Positions 45,606-57,255 of a DNA stretch of 64,000 bases are shown in pieces; the stretch's first letter is position 1; the number at the start of each line of letters is the position of its first letter. Origin of the DNA: Emydura subglobosa (taxonomy: Eukaryota > Chordata > Testudines > Chelidae); the NCBI GenBank assembly GCA_007922225.1, contig ML679968.1, positions 10,732,399 to 10,796,398 on the forward strand, given 5' to 3'. The translations under genes were made by a program, and so were the position numbers. The notes below the pieces were generated by a model. The model searched no databases. It had not been told where the DNA came from and saw nothing but the letters and a program-made list of their open reading frames with translations.

Positions 45606-48230
45606 TTTTGTGTGAATCTGACGACACAGATTAAAACTTTTCGCTCCTTCTCTAACTATCACAGTAACCTAACTTTTCTAGGAATGGCACCATAGGCAAA
45701 AGCTCACTGGGGAAAACATTTTAAAGATACTGAACTTTCCTAATCTATATGCAAAATACCTGCTACCTTTCTCTGAGACCATAAAACCGGTTATTCAATT
45801 CAACTTTTGCTTAGCCAGCAAAAGAATATGTCTAACCATCAAACTTTGAATCAGATCAAACTTTGAATAGAGTATTGAATAATTGTTGTGAATGGTCCAT
45901 ATTGTCCAAAAGGAAAAACCATTGTAGAATAAATAAATTTAAAAAATTTTTTTTGAATACCTAGTATATTTTAGGAAAGTTTTAACTACTGACAGATATT
46001 CTGCATACAGAAATAAGGACTAAGGACTAGATGTTTTAAAAGTATATCTGTGTCCAACTAAATACTTTTAGCACCAAACTACCCTTAAAAATCTGTCCCT
46101 AATTTCATTAAATACATTATTTTCTAAGATCTGATGCTTAAATTACAGCTAGACCTTGTAAAAACCTGACAACTGACTGGACAAAACAGAGAACTGTAAT
46201 CAGTAAAGGAGTAGCTATCTTTGAGTAGAGCAAATTTAAGAATTGTTTATTATGATTATGGGTATCCCCTCTTTCCAATCACATGAACATTCTTCTTTTC
46301 CACATTAAGAAGTGCAGTGATCACAAGTGCCCAGTGCTGTGTAAACAGAACACTTATCTGACATTACTGTTGTGTTTGCACTTTAGGTGATGGAATCTGC
46401 TTGCTGGAAGCAATTACACTTTTATCAGACCCTAAAAATACAAGCATAGGTTTAGGGAAAAAAACTCATTTACTAGTTACTGTAATCCATCGTTCTTTTA
46501 TCAGCATGAAATTTGATGGAATCATTGAGCACTAAAAATCAATTTCTTACATACAAATTGGAATGGGGTATTTTTTGTCTGATTGCAGCTAAACAGACTT
46601 CTCACCTCTCAAAATGACTGTCTCTACATGTCTAAGCAAAAAGATGCACTTCAAAATGGATTATTTCAGCAACTTCCTTTACATTTTTCCATTTTCAGTT
46701 GCAACGTTAATATCTATTAGATTTCATACAATTAATAGTCAGGTATTGATCCAGAAGGGAATGGAATAACCTGTCATTGAGAAGGAATAACTGGATAAAC
46801 TAGAAATTAGAATAGCACTGGTAAAGTCGTATGCAGTGTTGAGAAGCATATGGGATTTAAAATGTTTAGAGATTTAGGGCCATACCCTGCCATCACTGGG
46901 CACAAGGGAATCCTATTGGAATCAATGTAAATGTTATATAAAAATCAATGTCAGCTTATTAAGTAAGGTTATGAACCATACTGTCTTGGTTCACTATCAA
47001 AGATGTAGTGGTATTCAATATAAAGAATAAAAAAATCATAGTTTATTTTTCTTTAAAAAAAAAGTAAAGATCCCTGTATATTAGTTGAGGTTATATTGGT
47101 TCATTGCAGCACTCACACAGTCCAAGGGTAAAACTCTTCCTTTATATATCCCAAAGGCATATATAAGTAGGAAACCCACCAAATCAGCCACTACAATAAG
47201 GGTGCAATAAATGAACCTGCATTCATTGCTTATAGTGATAGATTGCATGAATCTACACAGCTATATAAGTGGGATAAGCACTTGTATAGGAACCTCATTT
47301 CCACTACCTATCTGGAGTGGAAGGCTGGGAACTTCAGTGAGTTCTTTGTTCTATCCATCCTGGCTAGTACTGCTAAAGTGACTCTTTTTCGCTGGTTTCC
47401 CATTGAGATCTGGCTAGCAACAATGACAATGCTTGTCATGCACCATTTCTTTCCACTGTCAGGTTTTTTCCAAAGTGTTGCAGATCTAGATATGAATTTC
47501 TCCAGACAAGAACTTAATTATTTTTTTCTCCCTTAGGAAGAGGCATAGGTCAGATCAGTTTGGCTCCTAATGTTTAAATGTGTGATTTCAATAGAAAATC
47601 TGTTTGGGGAAACACAATTTAAGAAAAAGGAATGGTAATCTTTTAAAGACAGGCAAGTCTGACTATCCAGATAAATCATTAGATCTGACAAATAGGAAAT
47701 AACCAAACTCACACTGAATTTATTGTTCTCATTTCATTAAGTGCCTCTAAATCTGTAAATGCTTTATATTTATTCAACTGATGTCAGGTGGTTATTTAAT
47801 CATATACATAATATAAAATGATGTGAACAAAAATGCATAGTGGATGCAGATTTTATAGTATTCTGGCCCTACACAGCTAGTTTCAATCCAAAACTGACAT
47901 CTGCTTTCTGACATACAATATAGCAATATATGCAAATAATAGCATCAAACACATTTTAGTTCTGATATATGTGGCCATTTTTATTTTTAAACAGGTGTGC
48001 TTTGCATATAAACAACATGGGGGAGGGTGTAAACAATGACCTTGACTTGGAATACCCACAAATTTTGGGATCAGGTGCTGAACTTCACAAATGACCAATA
48101 TCTCTATATTAGACTGACCTAAACCCTGGATCAGAATATGTCTAGACTTTTGGAAGTTTCACTCTCAGTTCCAAACTCATTTAGCACCTTTAGTTCAACT
48201 CTTATTAAAACCTATATTGTTTCTCTTGGC
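45606..48230. other. AT-rich noncoding DNA, nothing recognised
   Basis: An AAACTTTGAAT word is duplicated 17 bases apart (45840-45867). A TTAGGGCCATACCCTGCCATC word at 46872 hints at an old repeat. The 97-codon frame at 47243-47536 has no motif. Confidence 0.4.
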
Positions 48231-48235
48231 CGGTG

Positions 48236-48600
48236 ATAAGGGCTACAGGAACAGGATGACTCAGAGGTGGAGTGGGTAGCAACAGCGACTTTATTCGAAG
48301 AAGGGTGTCCACTCGTTCCACTTCCCAATGCCAGGAAGTGAGCCCTGAGTCTAGGCAAGTGTGTATATATATATCCATTTACATGCATCTTGGACTTCCC
48401 TGAGGAAAGTAGTGTGCCCCTGTATTTTTACTTTATAAAGTCTTGTCCTATGCATACACTTAGACTGCCCCTAATTTTATTTACCTTTTTATGCTGACAC
48501 TCTAGACTTGGGTTTCTTTACACTGCATGTTTGTGTTTAGGGCACTTCCCTTGGCCTCTAGCAGGACCGTTGCCTGTGGCTGGATATTGGTACGTCCACT
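48236..48600 (-). mobile_element. Possible solo LTR, minus strand
   Basis: GCGACTTTATTCGAAG at 48286 reads as CTTCGAATAAAGTCGC on the minus strand, followed there by GCTACCCACTCCACC and further GC-richer sequence. This is the layout of an R/U5 region. No coding region, primer-binding site or partner is seen, so the call is tentative. Confidence 0.3.
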
Positions 48601-49880
48601 ACCCCTGTCACTGGCCTACAGTTTCACTAGGAAAATCTATGTTGAATATGGGGAAATGCTCAGAAAATATTCTTTATTTCAGAAAAAAAAAAACATGTGA
48701 CAGATGATCACTGAAGTTTGGGACATGAATATTTGAAATGAGAAGTTCTTTAATTGATATGCCCCACTTTTTAAGGATATAAAGGTGTAATTTAAAGTTT
48801 TAAAATGTCAGTGCTGTGATTTTAGAATTAAATAGGTACCGTGTAAAGGTAATTAAATGGGTACCTCACAGGAGATGGACAAGTTTAGAGAACCATTTGA
48901 AATATCTTCCAAAAGGATTTAGAGTAGACATTTTACTCTTTAATCTTGTTTAGCATAAAGAGAAATGTTGTTATATCAAGATGCATGGCTGAAATAATTG
49001 TTAGCATGAACACATGAATAACTGACCCAGTCACAACAGAGCTAAAAGATATGCCCTACCAAGTAAACGGTAGTAAGTAGGATAAATTCCCCTTCTCCTT
49101 TGAAGAGGCATCTATGGCTCCTGGGAAAGGAATTAGTAGAACAGCCTTACACCTAGAGAGAGAGGAGGGAGCTGAATAACTATATTACTGGGGAGAAAGA
49201 TAGTAGTAGGCACAGGCACAAAGAGGTAGTCGTAAGCCATTGGAGTAAAAGGATTAACCAGGTCCTGAAGAAAGAAGCTAATTTTTAAGTCAAATAATAA
49301 ATAGTGAAGCTTTCAGAAAGGAAGCAAGCTGAGCCCAAATATCTGCCTTTCCTCATCCAAAAAAGGTAATTAGAGTTCGGAGTAGCAGACAGCCATTGGG
49401 CTGCTCAGAAGAACTAAGCCAGAGGCTGATAGGAAAATGAATCTCTCAAGCAAGCTTTGTCACATCGTGGCCAGCTCATATAGAGATGGCAGGTGGTGGG
49501 TCAGAGCTCTACCAGTAAAATATGAGATTAGTTCCTGGATCAGGTCAGAGCTGAACTCTATTAAGAAATGGCATAAGATTGGCAATTTGGAGCTTATCAT
49601 GTTAGGAGTGTTGAATGATATTGGCTAGTAAGAGAGATTGGAGGAAAGACATCATGGTGGTCACAGAGGAGGGGCAGAATAAGGAAACAAAGCAGATTTT
49701 TGTGTCTTATGCATCTCTGTAAAATCTTAATGTATGTAATCTATTTTTTTTTATATTTTGCATAAATCCACACTGAAGGGAGGTGCCTCTCTCCACTTGA
49801 GAGTCACAGCTATGATGCTCTCCTGGAGTTAGGCTCCTAAACCAGATCAGTACTTTTCACTGAGGAGGAGCTCCCCCTAC
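48601..49880. other. Noncoding DNA, nothing recognised
   Basis: No gene, and no repeat I can name. Confidence 0.4.
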
Positions 49881-49884
49881 TTTT

Positions 49885-50395
49885 ACCCAAGTGCTCAGTG
49901 GTGGAGCACTCAACCAGGGTGTAGGGGACCGAGGATCAAATCCCCCCCCCCCCCCCTCAGTTTGATAGGGAGCAGGGATTTGAAACTGGGTCACCGCCCA
50001 GGTGAGTGCCTTGGCCTATTCAAGGGTGGGAATCTCTCCTGTTGAAGCTATTCTATTTTGTATAAAATACTTAAATATTCATTGCACCTGAGGGGAAAAG
50101 AGACTGACTCACTTTATAGCCCAAGGTTAGGCCATTCACTTGGATTAGGAGAGACACACACACATTCAAGCTCTTGCTTCAATGCCTATTTTATACAAAA
50201 TGGAACAGCTTCATCATGAGAGATTGTAAGAATTCACCACCCCAGAAAATCCTACAGTGTGGTTCCCAAAGTACTCCCCTGGCACATACCACTGCATTCA
50301 AACCACTGCTCCACATCAGTCAGAGGAGGGATTTGAAGCTGAGTTTCCCAACTCCTGTAGAGCTATTTAACCAATGAGTTATTGAGTGAGAAGTA
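49885..50395 (+). mobile_element. Foldback element with three tRNA-like segments
   Basis: Segment 1 (49891-49943, plus) has a GTGCTCAGTGG A-box-like word and GGATCAAATCC as B box. Segment 2 (about 49974-50018) is the same motif set inverted: GGATTTGAAAC then CAGGTGAGTGCC. Segment 3 (50321-50390) is inverted again, reading ACTCATTGGTTAAATAGCTC and CTTCAAATCCC on the minus strand. Between 2 and 3, a 30-nt inverted pair (50041-50070 and 50186-50215) matches at about 25 positions. The unit is therefore a tRNA-derived foldback repeat of a type common in sauropsids. A C-run (49941-49957) interrupts segment 1. Transcription by RNA polymerase III is conceivable only in principle. Confidence 0.65.
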
Positions 50396-51390
50396 GGCAA
50401 AACCATGACCCTCCTCCAGTGTTTTGTGCAGAGCCCAATTTGGTAGAATGTTCTAAAGTAGCCTCTGAGCACATCTACCAGAATGGGGTTCACAGGTGAG
50501 ATACGTCGGGGAATGTCTAGTTTGTGAATTTTGCTGATGATAGGCATGAATTAGATCCTGAGCTGCTCAGTGGTGTTAGGAATGAGGTGGCTGTGTGCAT
50601 GCCCAGTGGCAAAAACGGACAGCTTGTCTACACAGTGCACATAGACCCTGATGGCATGCACTAAAAAAGTTCCTGAATGCATGCTACGAGGAAGCACTTT
50701 AAATCCACACCATGTAATTTTAAATTGTATCCTGACTGGAATTAAGAAGAACAGTGATTCTCAGAAGACTGAAAAAAGTGATCAGCAAAGAAGGTATTGT
50801 ACCTAGGACAATAGTCTTCATTATAAAGTCAAACTACCAGTTTACATACCATATGGCATCTTTTATTATACCCTCGAAAAATATATTTTTGGACTGACTG
50901 TGCTGCAGCATCTGTTGCACCCTTGTGGGACTTATCTATTTTAGCACAAAGGATCATTTAAAGTCCTCTCGGAATTACAGCAGCCACCTCCATAAACTTA
51001 AGGTATACAATTCCTTTCCTTCACATTCAAGTTTATAACTCATTTTTTAGCCTCAGAACATTGATTTTTTTAAGTTATTTTATTTTCACATCATTTTTAT
51101 GTCATTTTATCCATTATTTGGGTGTCCTACAATGTGTTTGAAGGACATTATGCTGCAAATGCTTTACTAACTGCACTGTGAAATAAGTTCAAATGTCTCA
51201 CATGTACTATTTTGCCTTCAAGGTGATGTATCAGCATCATTTATTTTCATCAGTTCGGTTTCCCAGGCCCAGACAATATTGATTAGTCACTCAATATTGT
51301 TTGGATCCAATAACCAGTGTCTAACTGGAAGAAGCATTATCTAGTATAGGATAGGATTATGGGTAATCTAGCTTTTGGTTATGTCCCACC
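50396..51390. other. Noncoding DNA with a GTCTACAC MITE fragment
   Basis: CAGCTTGTCTACACAGTGCA at 50629 starts a piece (about 50625-50725) related to the foldback family with members at 57071 and 25207. A 14-bp stem hairpin lies at 51269-51304. The rest is unassigned. Confidence 0.5.
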
Positions 51391-51394
51391 TAAT

Positions 51395-51510
51395 TTATAG
51401 ATCTGGACTCTATTCCAAACTCTGCCGTTGACTCACTTTGTGACATTTAACCTCTCCTTAATTCTGTTTTCCCATTGATAATATTGGCTCCATAATACTA
51501 AATGTTGAGA
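51395..51510 (+). repeat. MIR-type SINE fragment
   Basis: GATCTGGACTCTATTCCAAAC, CTCTGCCGTTGACTCACTTTG, TGACATTTAACCTCTCC and TTCTGTTTTCCCATTGATAAT follow the sense order of MIR. Confidence 0.65.
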
Positions 51511-54290
51511 TTATTGGCTGAAAAGTGCAAAGTAAGATAATGATTTATTTTTTGACTACTGGAAAAATCGAGTACCCACCATTTATGGGACAAAATCTAT
51601 GTACTTGGGCTTTTTTCACCTGCTCCTACATCTGCTTCCAGAAAATGGCACTTTTTGGAACAATGTTATTACCACTGCATCTGGTGTACTGTAAGATTCT
51701 GGCTCTATCTTTCTTGGAAATACACTAACAAAAAGCCCAAGTTTGAGTATTTCTGAGAGACTGGGGGAAGGGTCCACATGGCCTTGGGACCATTGCTGCC
51801 TGAGAAATGCACAGACAAAGGGCGGGATAGATAGATATGGCACACTTTTAAAAAATATATAGTTGTCTAAAATTAATAACAATTGTCTTTTGTAACTTGG
51901 AAGATTACGCTGCCTCAGTTCTTCTTCCCCCCTCAATTTTACTGTCCCTTTTCAAAAGGGAGCCACACAGAATTGGGTATGTAAATTGGAGGGGAGTTTA
52001 GGTCCAGGCTGTCCGAGGAAAAGTTCGTCACAGCAGTCCTTTCTCCCTTGGAAGGTTACAAAATGTGTATCATCCCTGTCCCAGGTGTTTCACCTTTCTC
52101 TACATGAAGCCATGCTGAACAAGCTGGGATAAACAGGGATGGGAGAAAGGTCTGGTTTGGTGGTTGGATAAACACAGTGAGGAGTGCCTGGGCAGTGGAG
52201 AGGCAGGCAGATTGTCATGCTGATCTGAAATTTCAAGGAACAAAATAAGTGTCATTTCTTTCTTTCCCTGTTCATTTCACTGCCCTTAGGCAGACACAGG
52301 TGCCACATTTTCTGGCATTGGCAGAGGGAGTCTGAGGCCGGTGATGGTTTGTTCATAGGTTGCTTCTTCCTTTCCATGGAAACTCTGTATGCTAACTGAG
52401 AACAATCAATTTCCAGTTGAATTGCCTTCCAATCCTGTTAGTGTGTTTCAGCAAATTTCTGGTGTAGCAGAAACTCCAGCTGGATCCTAAAGTTCACCAG
52501 CAGTGAAAATCTGCTTGTTCCACCTTCAAAGCTGAATAAACCCCTCATTCATGACTATGTAGGGGGGGTGACTATTAGCGGAAACAACTCTGGAATAGAT
52601 TGCTGGATCTCAGCATAGGACTGGAAAGCCAGCTCTCTTTTCCCTTTTGGTATCTTGAAAACAGCTATGTTCTCCAAATGTTGGCCAGGTTTTAAAGAAG
52701 AAACTGTGAAGTGGTAACATAATCCTTGGAAGGAACTACCTCCCTCCAACTCTTCAGACACTATGAAATGTTTCATATTTTTAAAAGGTTAATACATTTT
52801 TCTTATAATTAAAGCCTCTGCTCCTTCCTCATGGGCTGCAAAAGTTGACTGAGAACAAGGATAGTAACAGTCACATTCCTATAATGCTAGAAAGTATCAA
52901 TATTGTGGCCTTCTACAGAAAAGCTGTGTTACGTGAGAGGATTTCTCAGTTTCTTCCAAAGTCCAAAACCCCCCCAAAAAAACTACAGTTCTCTTTCAAT
53001 TGGCAGAACCTTTGGTTCCTGAGAGGGAAACCATTCCACCAGGAGGGCAGAAGCAGCACCCAAGAGACAGCAGAGGCAGATGGAGAAGGACCCTGGAAGA
53101 ACTTCTCATAGGGATGGACAAAAGAAACCAGGATTAGCTTGAATTTCCCAGGGTTCTTCAACTGGAAGACTTTTTAAGTGGTTCATTGAGCAGGAGGCAT
53201 GTCATAGAGAATGGGAGCATTCCCTAGTGGAGAGTTTTATAGAACTGATGGTTGAATGAATTTGAGGTTCACTGCTGCTGCAGCCATTTCACCTGTCTAT
53301 GAATTGCTACATCCTCCTTATGCTGCTGAGCTGGAGGACCCTTTTTCTAGAACACCCCACAAGTGACCTGGAGGACTTCTGGCATCACACTCTCCACTGG
53401 CACCCTAAGTCCCTCACAGAGGGACACCTCAAGGTGTCCAGGAGGGGAATGATGAGCATGCAGAAGTTCCTGAATCTCTGTCATTCCCCCCCATGTCTGG
53501 AGAGGAAAAGGAGATGAATGCAGAGACATTAACATTTGGCCAGTGTTCATGGATTCATTCCTATAACATTTTAAATACTGTCAGTTGACATTTCTTTTTC
53601 AAAACTATCTAACAAATTCCATAAGGTACTTTTAATAAAAGTTAGTTTCCTTGACTTATATGTGGACTCTTCTTCCTATGTATGATGAACGGAAAATGTT
53701 TTCAGGCTTCAGGATTGGGCCCCCTGATTCACAGCACATGAAATGGAATGGTGTAAGAATCTGGTGCCATCATACTGCAAATATTCTTCTTTCCATGACC
53801 CAGTCCCCTCTGTTCCCCACATTCAGAATATCCAAAATCCCAAGGATACACAGGAGGGATTGGGAAAGTACAATTAGTGTTATGTGTCTACAGGAAGCAC
53901 TTCTAGTTTTCAAAGGAGTAGAACTCACAACACAGAAAAAGGGTAGATAAATGTCTTTATGGCTTTGTTCAGATGCAGAAAATTGAAACACAATTCCAAT
54001 AACAACATAGGCAAAGACAGTGTCTGCTACTGTCCTGGGATTAAACTGACATCCTTCCCCACATCACCAAAAACAACTTTGACTAATTTCAAACTTAGCA
54101 GGGAATAAGTGGAAATAAGATACATGTGTATTATCATAGGAGCTGAAAGTGACTTCTAAGTTTAGGTTTCCTAACATTTTCCATGATAAAATATCCTTGC
54201 ATCTTTTTTTTTTGAGATGCTTAACACTTCCCTTGTTTGTAACACTTCCCTTGTCCTTTGAAAATGGACAGGGAGAAAGCCTTTGGGCTA
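51511..54290. other. Noncoding DNA, nothing recognised
   Basis: About 2.8 kb without a named feature. Open frames reach 106 codons (51616-51936, minus) and 99 codons (53651-53950, plus); neither has a motif. Overlapping frames on opposite strands at 52845-53161 and 53299-53550 argue against coding. A tandem AACACTTCCCTTGT pair lies at 54220-54254. Confidence 0.4.
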
Positions 54291-54296
54291 GAGAAG

Positions 54297-54345
54297 TACA
54301 TAGGATCATAGAACCACAGGTTAGAAAGGACTGAAAGATGATTTT
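54297..54345 (-). mobile_element. CR1 LINE 3' tip fragment, diverged
   Basis: ATAGGATCATAGAACCACAGG, TTAGAAAGGACTG and AAGATGATTT keep the order of the CR1 3' end (octamer, GGAAGGGACC, GTCATCT) in antisense with several changes. Confidence 0.5.
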
Positions 54346-54579
54346 AGCAACATGAAATTCCTTTCCCTAGTTTGTATTGCCCAGGAAAACTTGGACAGGA
54401 TGCCAAAATAGTAATTTAATATGAGCATTCTCATCCAAGATTCAACCCAGCTGCAGCAGTAACATAAACTGTACTTGGAGTGCCAGGGAACTGTTGTTTG
54501 AGCTCTAATGGGGGGCAGGGAGAATAGGGAGGGAGTGCTGGGCCATACTAAAGCCCCAGACCCAGAACATTACTCCAGC

Positions 54580-54738
54580 CAGCGCCGCCGATGGAGGGGA
54601 GGGTGGCAATTTCCCAAGGGCCCAGCAATTTAAAAGGGCTCAGGAGAAAGGGTGGATACATATCTTTCTCTCCTCCATACCCTCTCTTCCCCCAAGGCCC
54701 CTGCCACTCACACTCTCTGCCCCTCCTCTGAGCTGAGC
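54580..54738 (+). repeat. GC-rich interspersed repeat
   Basis: AGCGCCGCCGATGGAGGGGAG, GGTGGCAATTTCCC, AAGGGCCCAGCAATTTAAAAG. I know such GGGCCC and TTAAAAGGGC words from sauropsid repeats but cannot name the family. It abuts the palindrome at 54739. Confidence 0.35.
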
Positions 54739-54909
54739 TTATTTATCATGCACTGTGCAGGTTCCCGAGTAGCTGAGGGGGTGGTATCTCTACTCAACTT
54801 CCCAGGTTCATCAGTAATCTCCCTGGGGAGTCTAAGGGATCCAGGAGGCTGAATAAGAGATATCACCTCCTCAGCTTCCTGGGAATCTGCATGGCACATA
54901 ATAAATAAG
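54739..54909. repeat. 171-bp imperfect palindrome
   Basis: The left arm starts CTTATTTATCATGCACTGTG, and the right arm ends CATGGCACATAATAAATAAG. As reverse complements, their outer 62 bases agree at roughly 48 positions and the symmetry goes on toward a centre near 54823 (CTCCCTGGGGAG). Independent support: translation of each arm outward gives almost the same peptide, LFIMHCAGSRVAEGVVSL on the plus strand and LFIMCHADSQEAEEVISL on the minus strand. Those peptides are a consequence of symmetry, not evidence of a gene. Class unknown; a foldback transposon or an old inverted duplication both fit. Confidence 0.85.
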
Positions 54910-55410
54910 TAAAAATATCCAGCAGAAGCCCACTCAGACCTCAGCCATCCCTTTCTATGGGGGGAGGAGGCCATTGACTGTTCTGTCCTGGGGCCTAGAA
55001 TTGCTGTGGGTGGGCCTGGCTCCTGCAGTTCACTCCCTTTGGAGCACAACATAAAGATGCTCTCTCTGGGAGAATAAAAGACACAGACTCACTGGGCTGG
55101 ACTTTCCTCAACCACTTGTTGGACTCAGCACATAATACCAGAAGTTCATTCCCCATACCTCTGGGAAAACTGTTTTCTCTCGCTGTCATTCACTGTAGTT
55201 ATTCCTGTAACTCCTACGGTAGAAGCGTCATGATTCAAGCTCTGCTGTTGATGCTTGGGGGAGGGGTAGTTACAGTTTTATAGAATAAAAATTTGTTTTT
55301 GCCTTTTCCTTTAAAACAAACCAAGGTAGGAAATTACACTTTAAAAAGGAATCTAAAATAAATGTATTTAGGCTGCATAGTCAAATACTGAGAAGTTTGA
55401 AAATGCAAGA
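54910..55410. other. Noncoding DNA, nothing recognised
   Basis: The minus-strand frame at 54708-55052 runs into this part but is explained by the palindrome. Nothing else is seen. Confidence 0.4.
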
Positions 55411-55414
55411 TTTA

Positions 55415-55500
55415 AGACTGCCTATGGTGCTTTCTGTGTGTTTGTACTAGGATCCCTAGCCAGACTGGGTCACTACTGCTATACAAATACTAACAATCAA
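55415..55500 (+). repeat. Ancient L3/CR1-like 3' end fragment
   Basis: TGTGTGTTTGTACTAGGATCC, CTAGCCAGACTGGG and GCTATACAAATACTAACAA keep the order of the old LINE tail also seen at 9106. Confidence 0.4.
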
Positions 55501-55729
55501 TCATCCACTTTAACTTTGCTCATACAACAGTTTACATCTGAAATTAAAGCATGGTTGGTTGGTTGGTTTTGTTTGTTTCTTTCTTTTGCAAGAGAATAAG
55601 TCATAGAAAAAATCTGCAAGTAATTAATTGCTCAGCTGAAGGTCAGAAACAACCATGAATAGGTGTTAGAGTGTAAGGAACCTGCTGATCATCAAATTTT
55701 AGGAGTTGTGCACTAAGAATGTACAGATC

Positions 55730-56117
55730 TGAGCAAAAAAAAAAAATTGGCTGAAACCCTTTTCTGGCAAAAAATACAGATTTGGCAACACTGAAATGTT
55801 TCTTGAATTTGTACTGGCTTCAGAACATTGTATCAGAAAAAAAACCATACTCAAATTCTGAAAAAAATTGAGACTTTTCATTTCAACAAATTTTAAATGA
55901 AACATTTTGATCTTTCAGCTTGAAATGACTTTTCATTTTGAAATTTCCTTCAATTTTATTTTTAAAAAACGTTAAAATCTGCTCAAAGTTTAAATGAAAC
56001 TTTACATTTCAGATCAAACAAATTGTTTTGTTGACCTGAAATGAATTTTCTTTAAATTTTTAAATTTGTTTAAAATTAAAAAATGTTTTTTGATTAGACC
56101 TGAAACTAATATTTTTT
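55730..56117. repeat. GAGCTGGTC-type AT-rich foldback repeat
   Basis: Dense with CATTTCAAC, AAATTTTAAATGAAACATTTT, GAAATGACTTTTCATTTTGAA and similar words, some mutually complementary. It resembles the block at 12170. The CR1 with the shared flank starts right after it. Confidence 0.45.
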
Positions 56118-56152
56118 CTGATTTTTTTTTTTAATTTCCGGCCAACCATTGT
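56118..56152 (-). repeat. 35-nt flank shared by two CR1 copies
   Basis: Second occurrence of the segment at 29100-29134, again directly 3' of a minus-strand CR1 end. In CR1 orientation it reads ACAATGGTTGGCCGG, AAATT, then an A-run ending ATCAG. Confidence 0.8.
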
Positions 56153-56908
56153 CATAGACTCATAGAAGATTAGGGTTAGAAGGCACCTCAGGAGGTCATC
56201 TAGTCCAACCCGCTGCTCAAAGCAGGACCAATCCTAACTAAATCAACCCAGCCAGGGCTTTATCAAGCCTGGCCTTAAAAACTTCTAAGGATGGGTATTC
56301 CACCACCTCCCTCGGTAATCTATTGCAGTGCTTCACCATCCTCCTAGTGAAAAACTTTTTCCTAGTATCCAACCTGGACCTCTCCTACTGCAACTTGAAA
56401 CCATTGCTCCTAGTTTTGTCATCTTCTACCACTGAGAACAGCCTGGCTCCATCCTCCCTGGAACCCTCTATTAGGTAATTAAAGGCTGCTATCAACTCCC
56501 CCCTCATTCTTATCTTCTACAGACTAAACAAGCCTAGTGCCTTCAGCATCTCCTCATAAATCATGTCTTCCAGCCCCCTAACCATTTTTGTTGCCCTCCG
56601 CTGGACTCCCTCCAATTTGTTCACATCCTTTCTGTAGTGGTGGGCCCAAAACTGGACACAATCCTCTAAATGTGGCCTCACCATTGCTGAATAGAGGAGA
56701 ATAATTACTTTCCTTGATCTGTTGCAATGCTCCTACTAATGCAGCCTAATATGCCATTAGCCTTCTTGGAAGAAGGGCACACTGTTGACTCATATCCAGT
56801 TTCTTGTCCACTGTAACCCCCAGGTCCTTTTCTGCAGAACTACTGCCTAGTCAGTTGGTCCCTAGTCTGTAGCAGTGCATGGGATTCTTTCCTCCTAAGT
56901 GAAGGGAC
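56153..56908 (-). mobile_element. CR1 LINE, 5' truncated
   Basis: Minus-strand CR1 from the terminal octamers (CATAGACTCATAGAAG) through the 3' tail and the carboxy-terminal ORF2 region (plus-strand TTGTTGCCCTCCGCTGGACTC, GGCCCAAAACTGGACACAATC). It extends to a CACTGTTGACTCATATCCAG and GTAACCCCCAGGTCC part near 56850. No long open frame survives, so it is older or more damaged than the copy at 4187. Beyond about 56908 the similarity stops. Confidence 0.93.
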
Positions 56909-57070
56909 TACATGTCATACAGCTCTAAATATGAGTTTTGCATTGGACTCATCTGCTCAACAGAAAAAGCGTAATATAAATCAATGGGAATTTTGATTTA
57001 TTAAAGGCTCCATGAAGTACTTAGGCTTTGTCCTGTAATGATCTATCTGCACAGATTTAAGGTGCTTTTG

Positions 57071-57255
57071 GACTTGTCTATGCTGGGATTTTGGCCACCA
57101 TGTATTGGTGTAGCTGCATCAGTGTAAACCCCTACTATAGACATGATTCACACCAGTGCAACACCCTTTGAACCAGGGTAAGCTGAATTGATGCAAATTG
57201 GGTCCAGACTAGGGGTTTTCACCAATGCAGCCACAATCCCTGTGTAGACAAGGTC
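57071..57255 (+). mobile_element. GTCTACAC-ended inverted-repeat MITE
   Basis: The left end is GACTTGTCTATGCTGGGATT; the right end reads, in reverse complement, GACCTTGTCTACACAGGGAT. The arms continue: GGCCACCATG against GGCTGCATTGG, and GTGTAAACCCCTACTATAGA against GTGAAAACCCCTAGTCTGGA. Total length is about 185 bp with no coding capacity. Flanking bases show no clear duplication. The ends could belong to a Harbinger- or Tc1-like system; I cannot decide. Confidence 0.72.

Noticed and set aside
49940..49958. C-run and other homopolymers as possible clustered regulatory signals or CRISPR-like spacing
   Set aside because: They are isolated simple-sequence runs. No regularly spaced repeats exist anywhere in the window.
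54708..55052. A 114-codon minus-strand frame with a counterpart on the plus strand
   Set aside because: The similarity of the two peptides is a consequence of the palindrome at 54739-54909.
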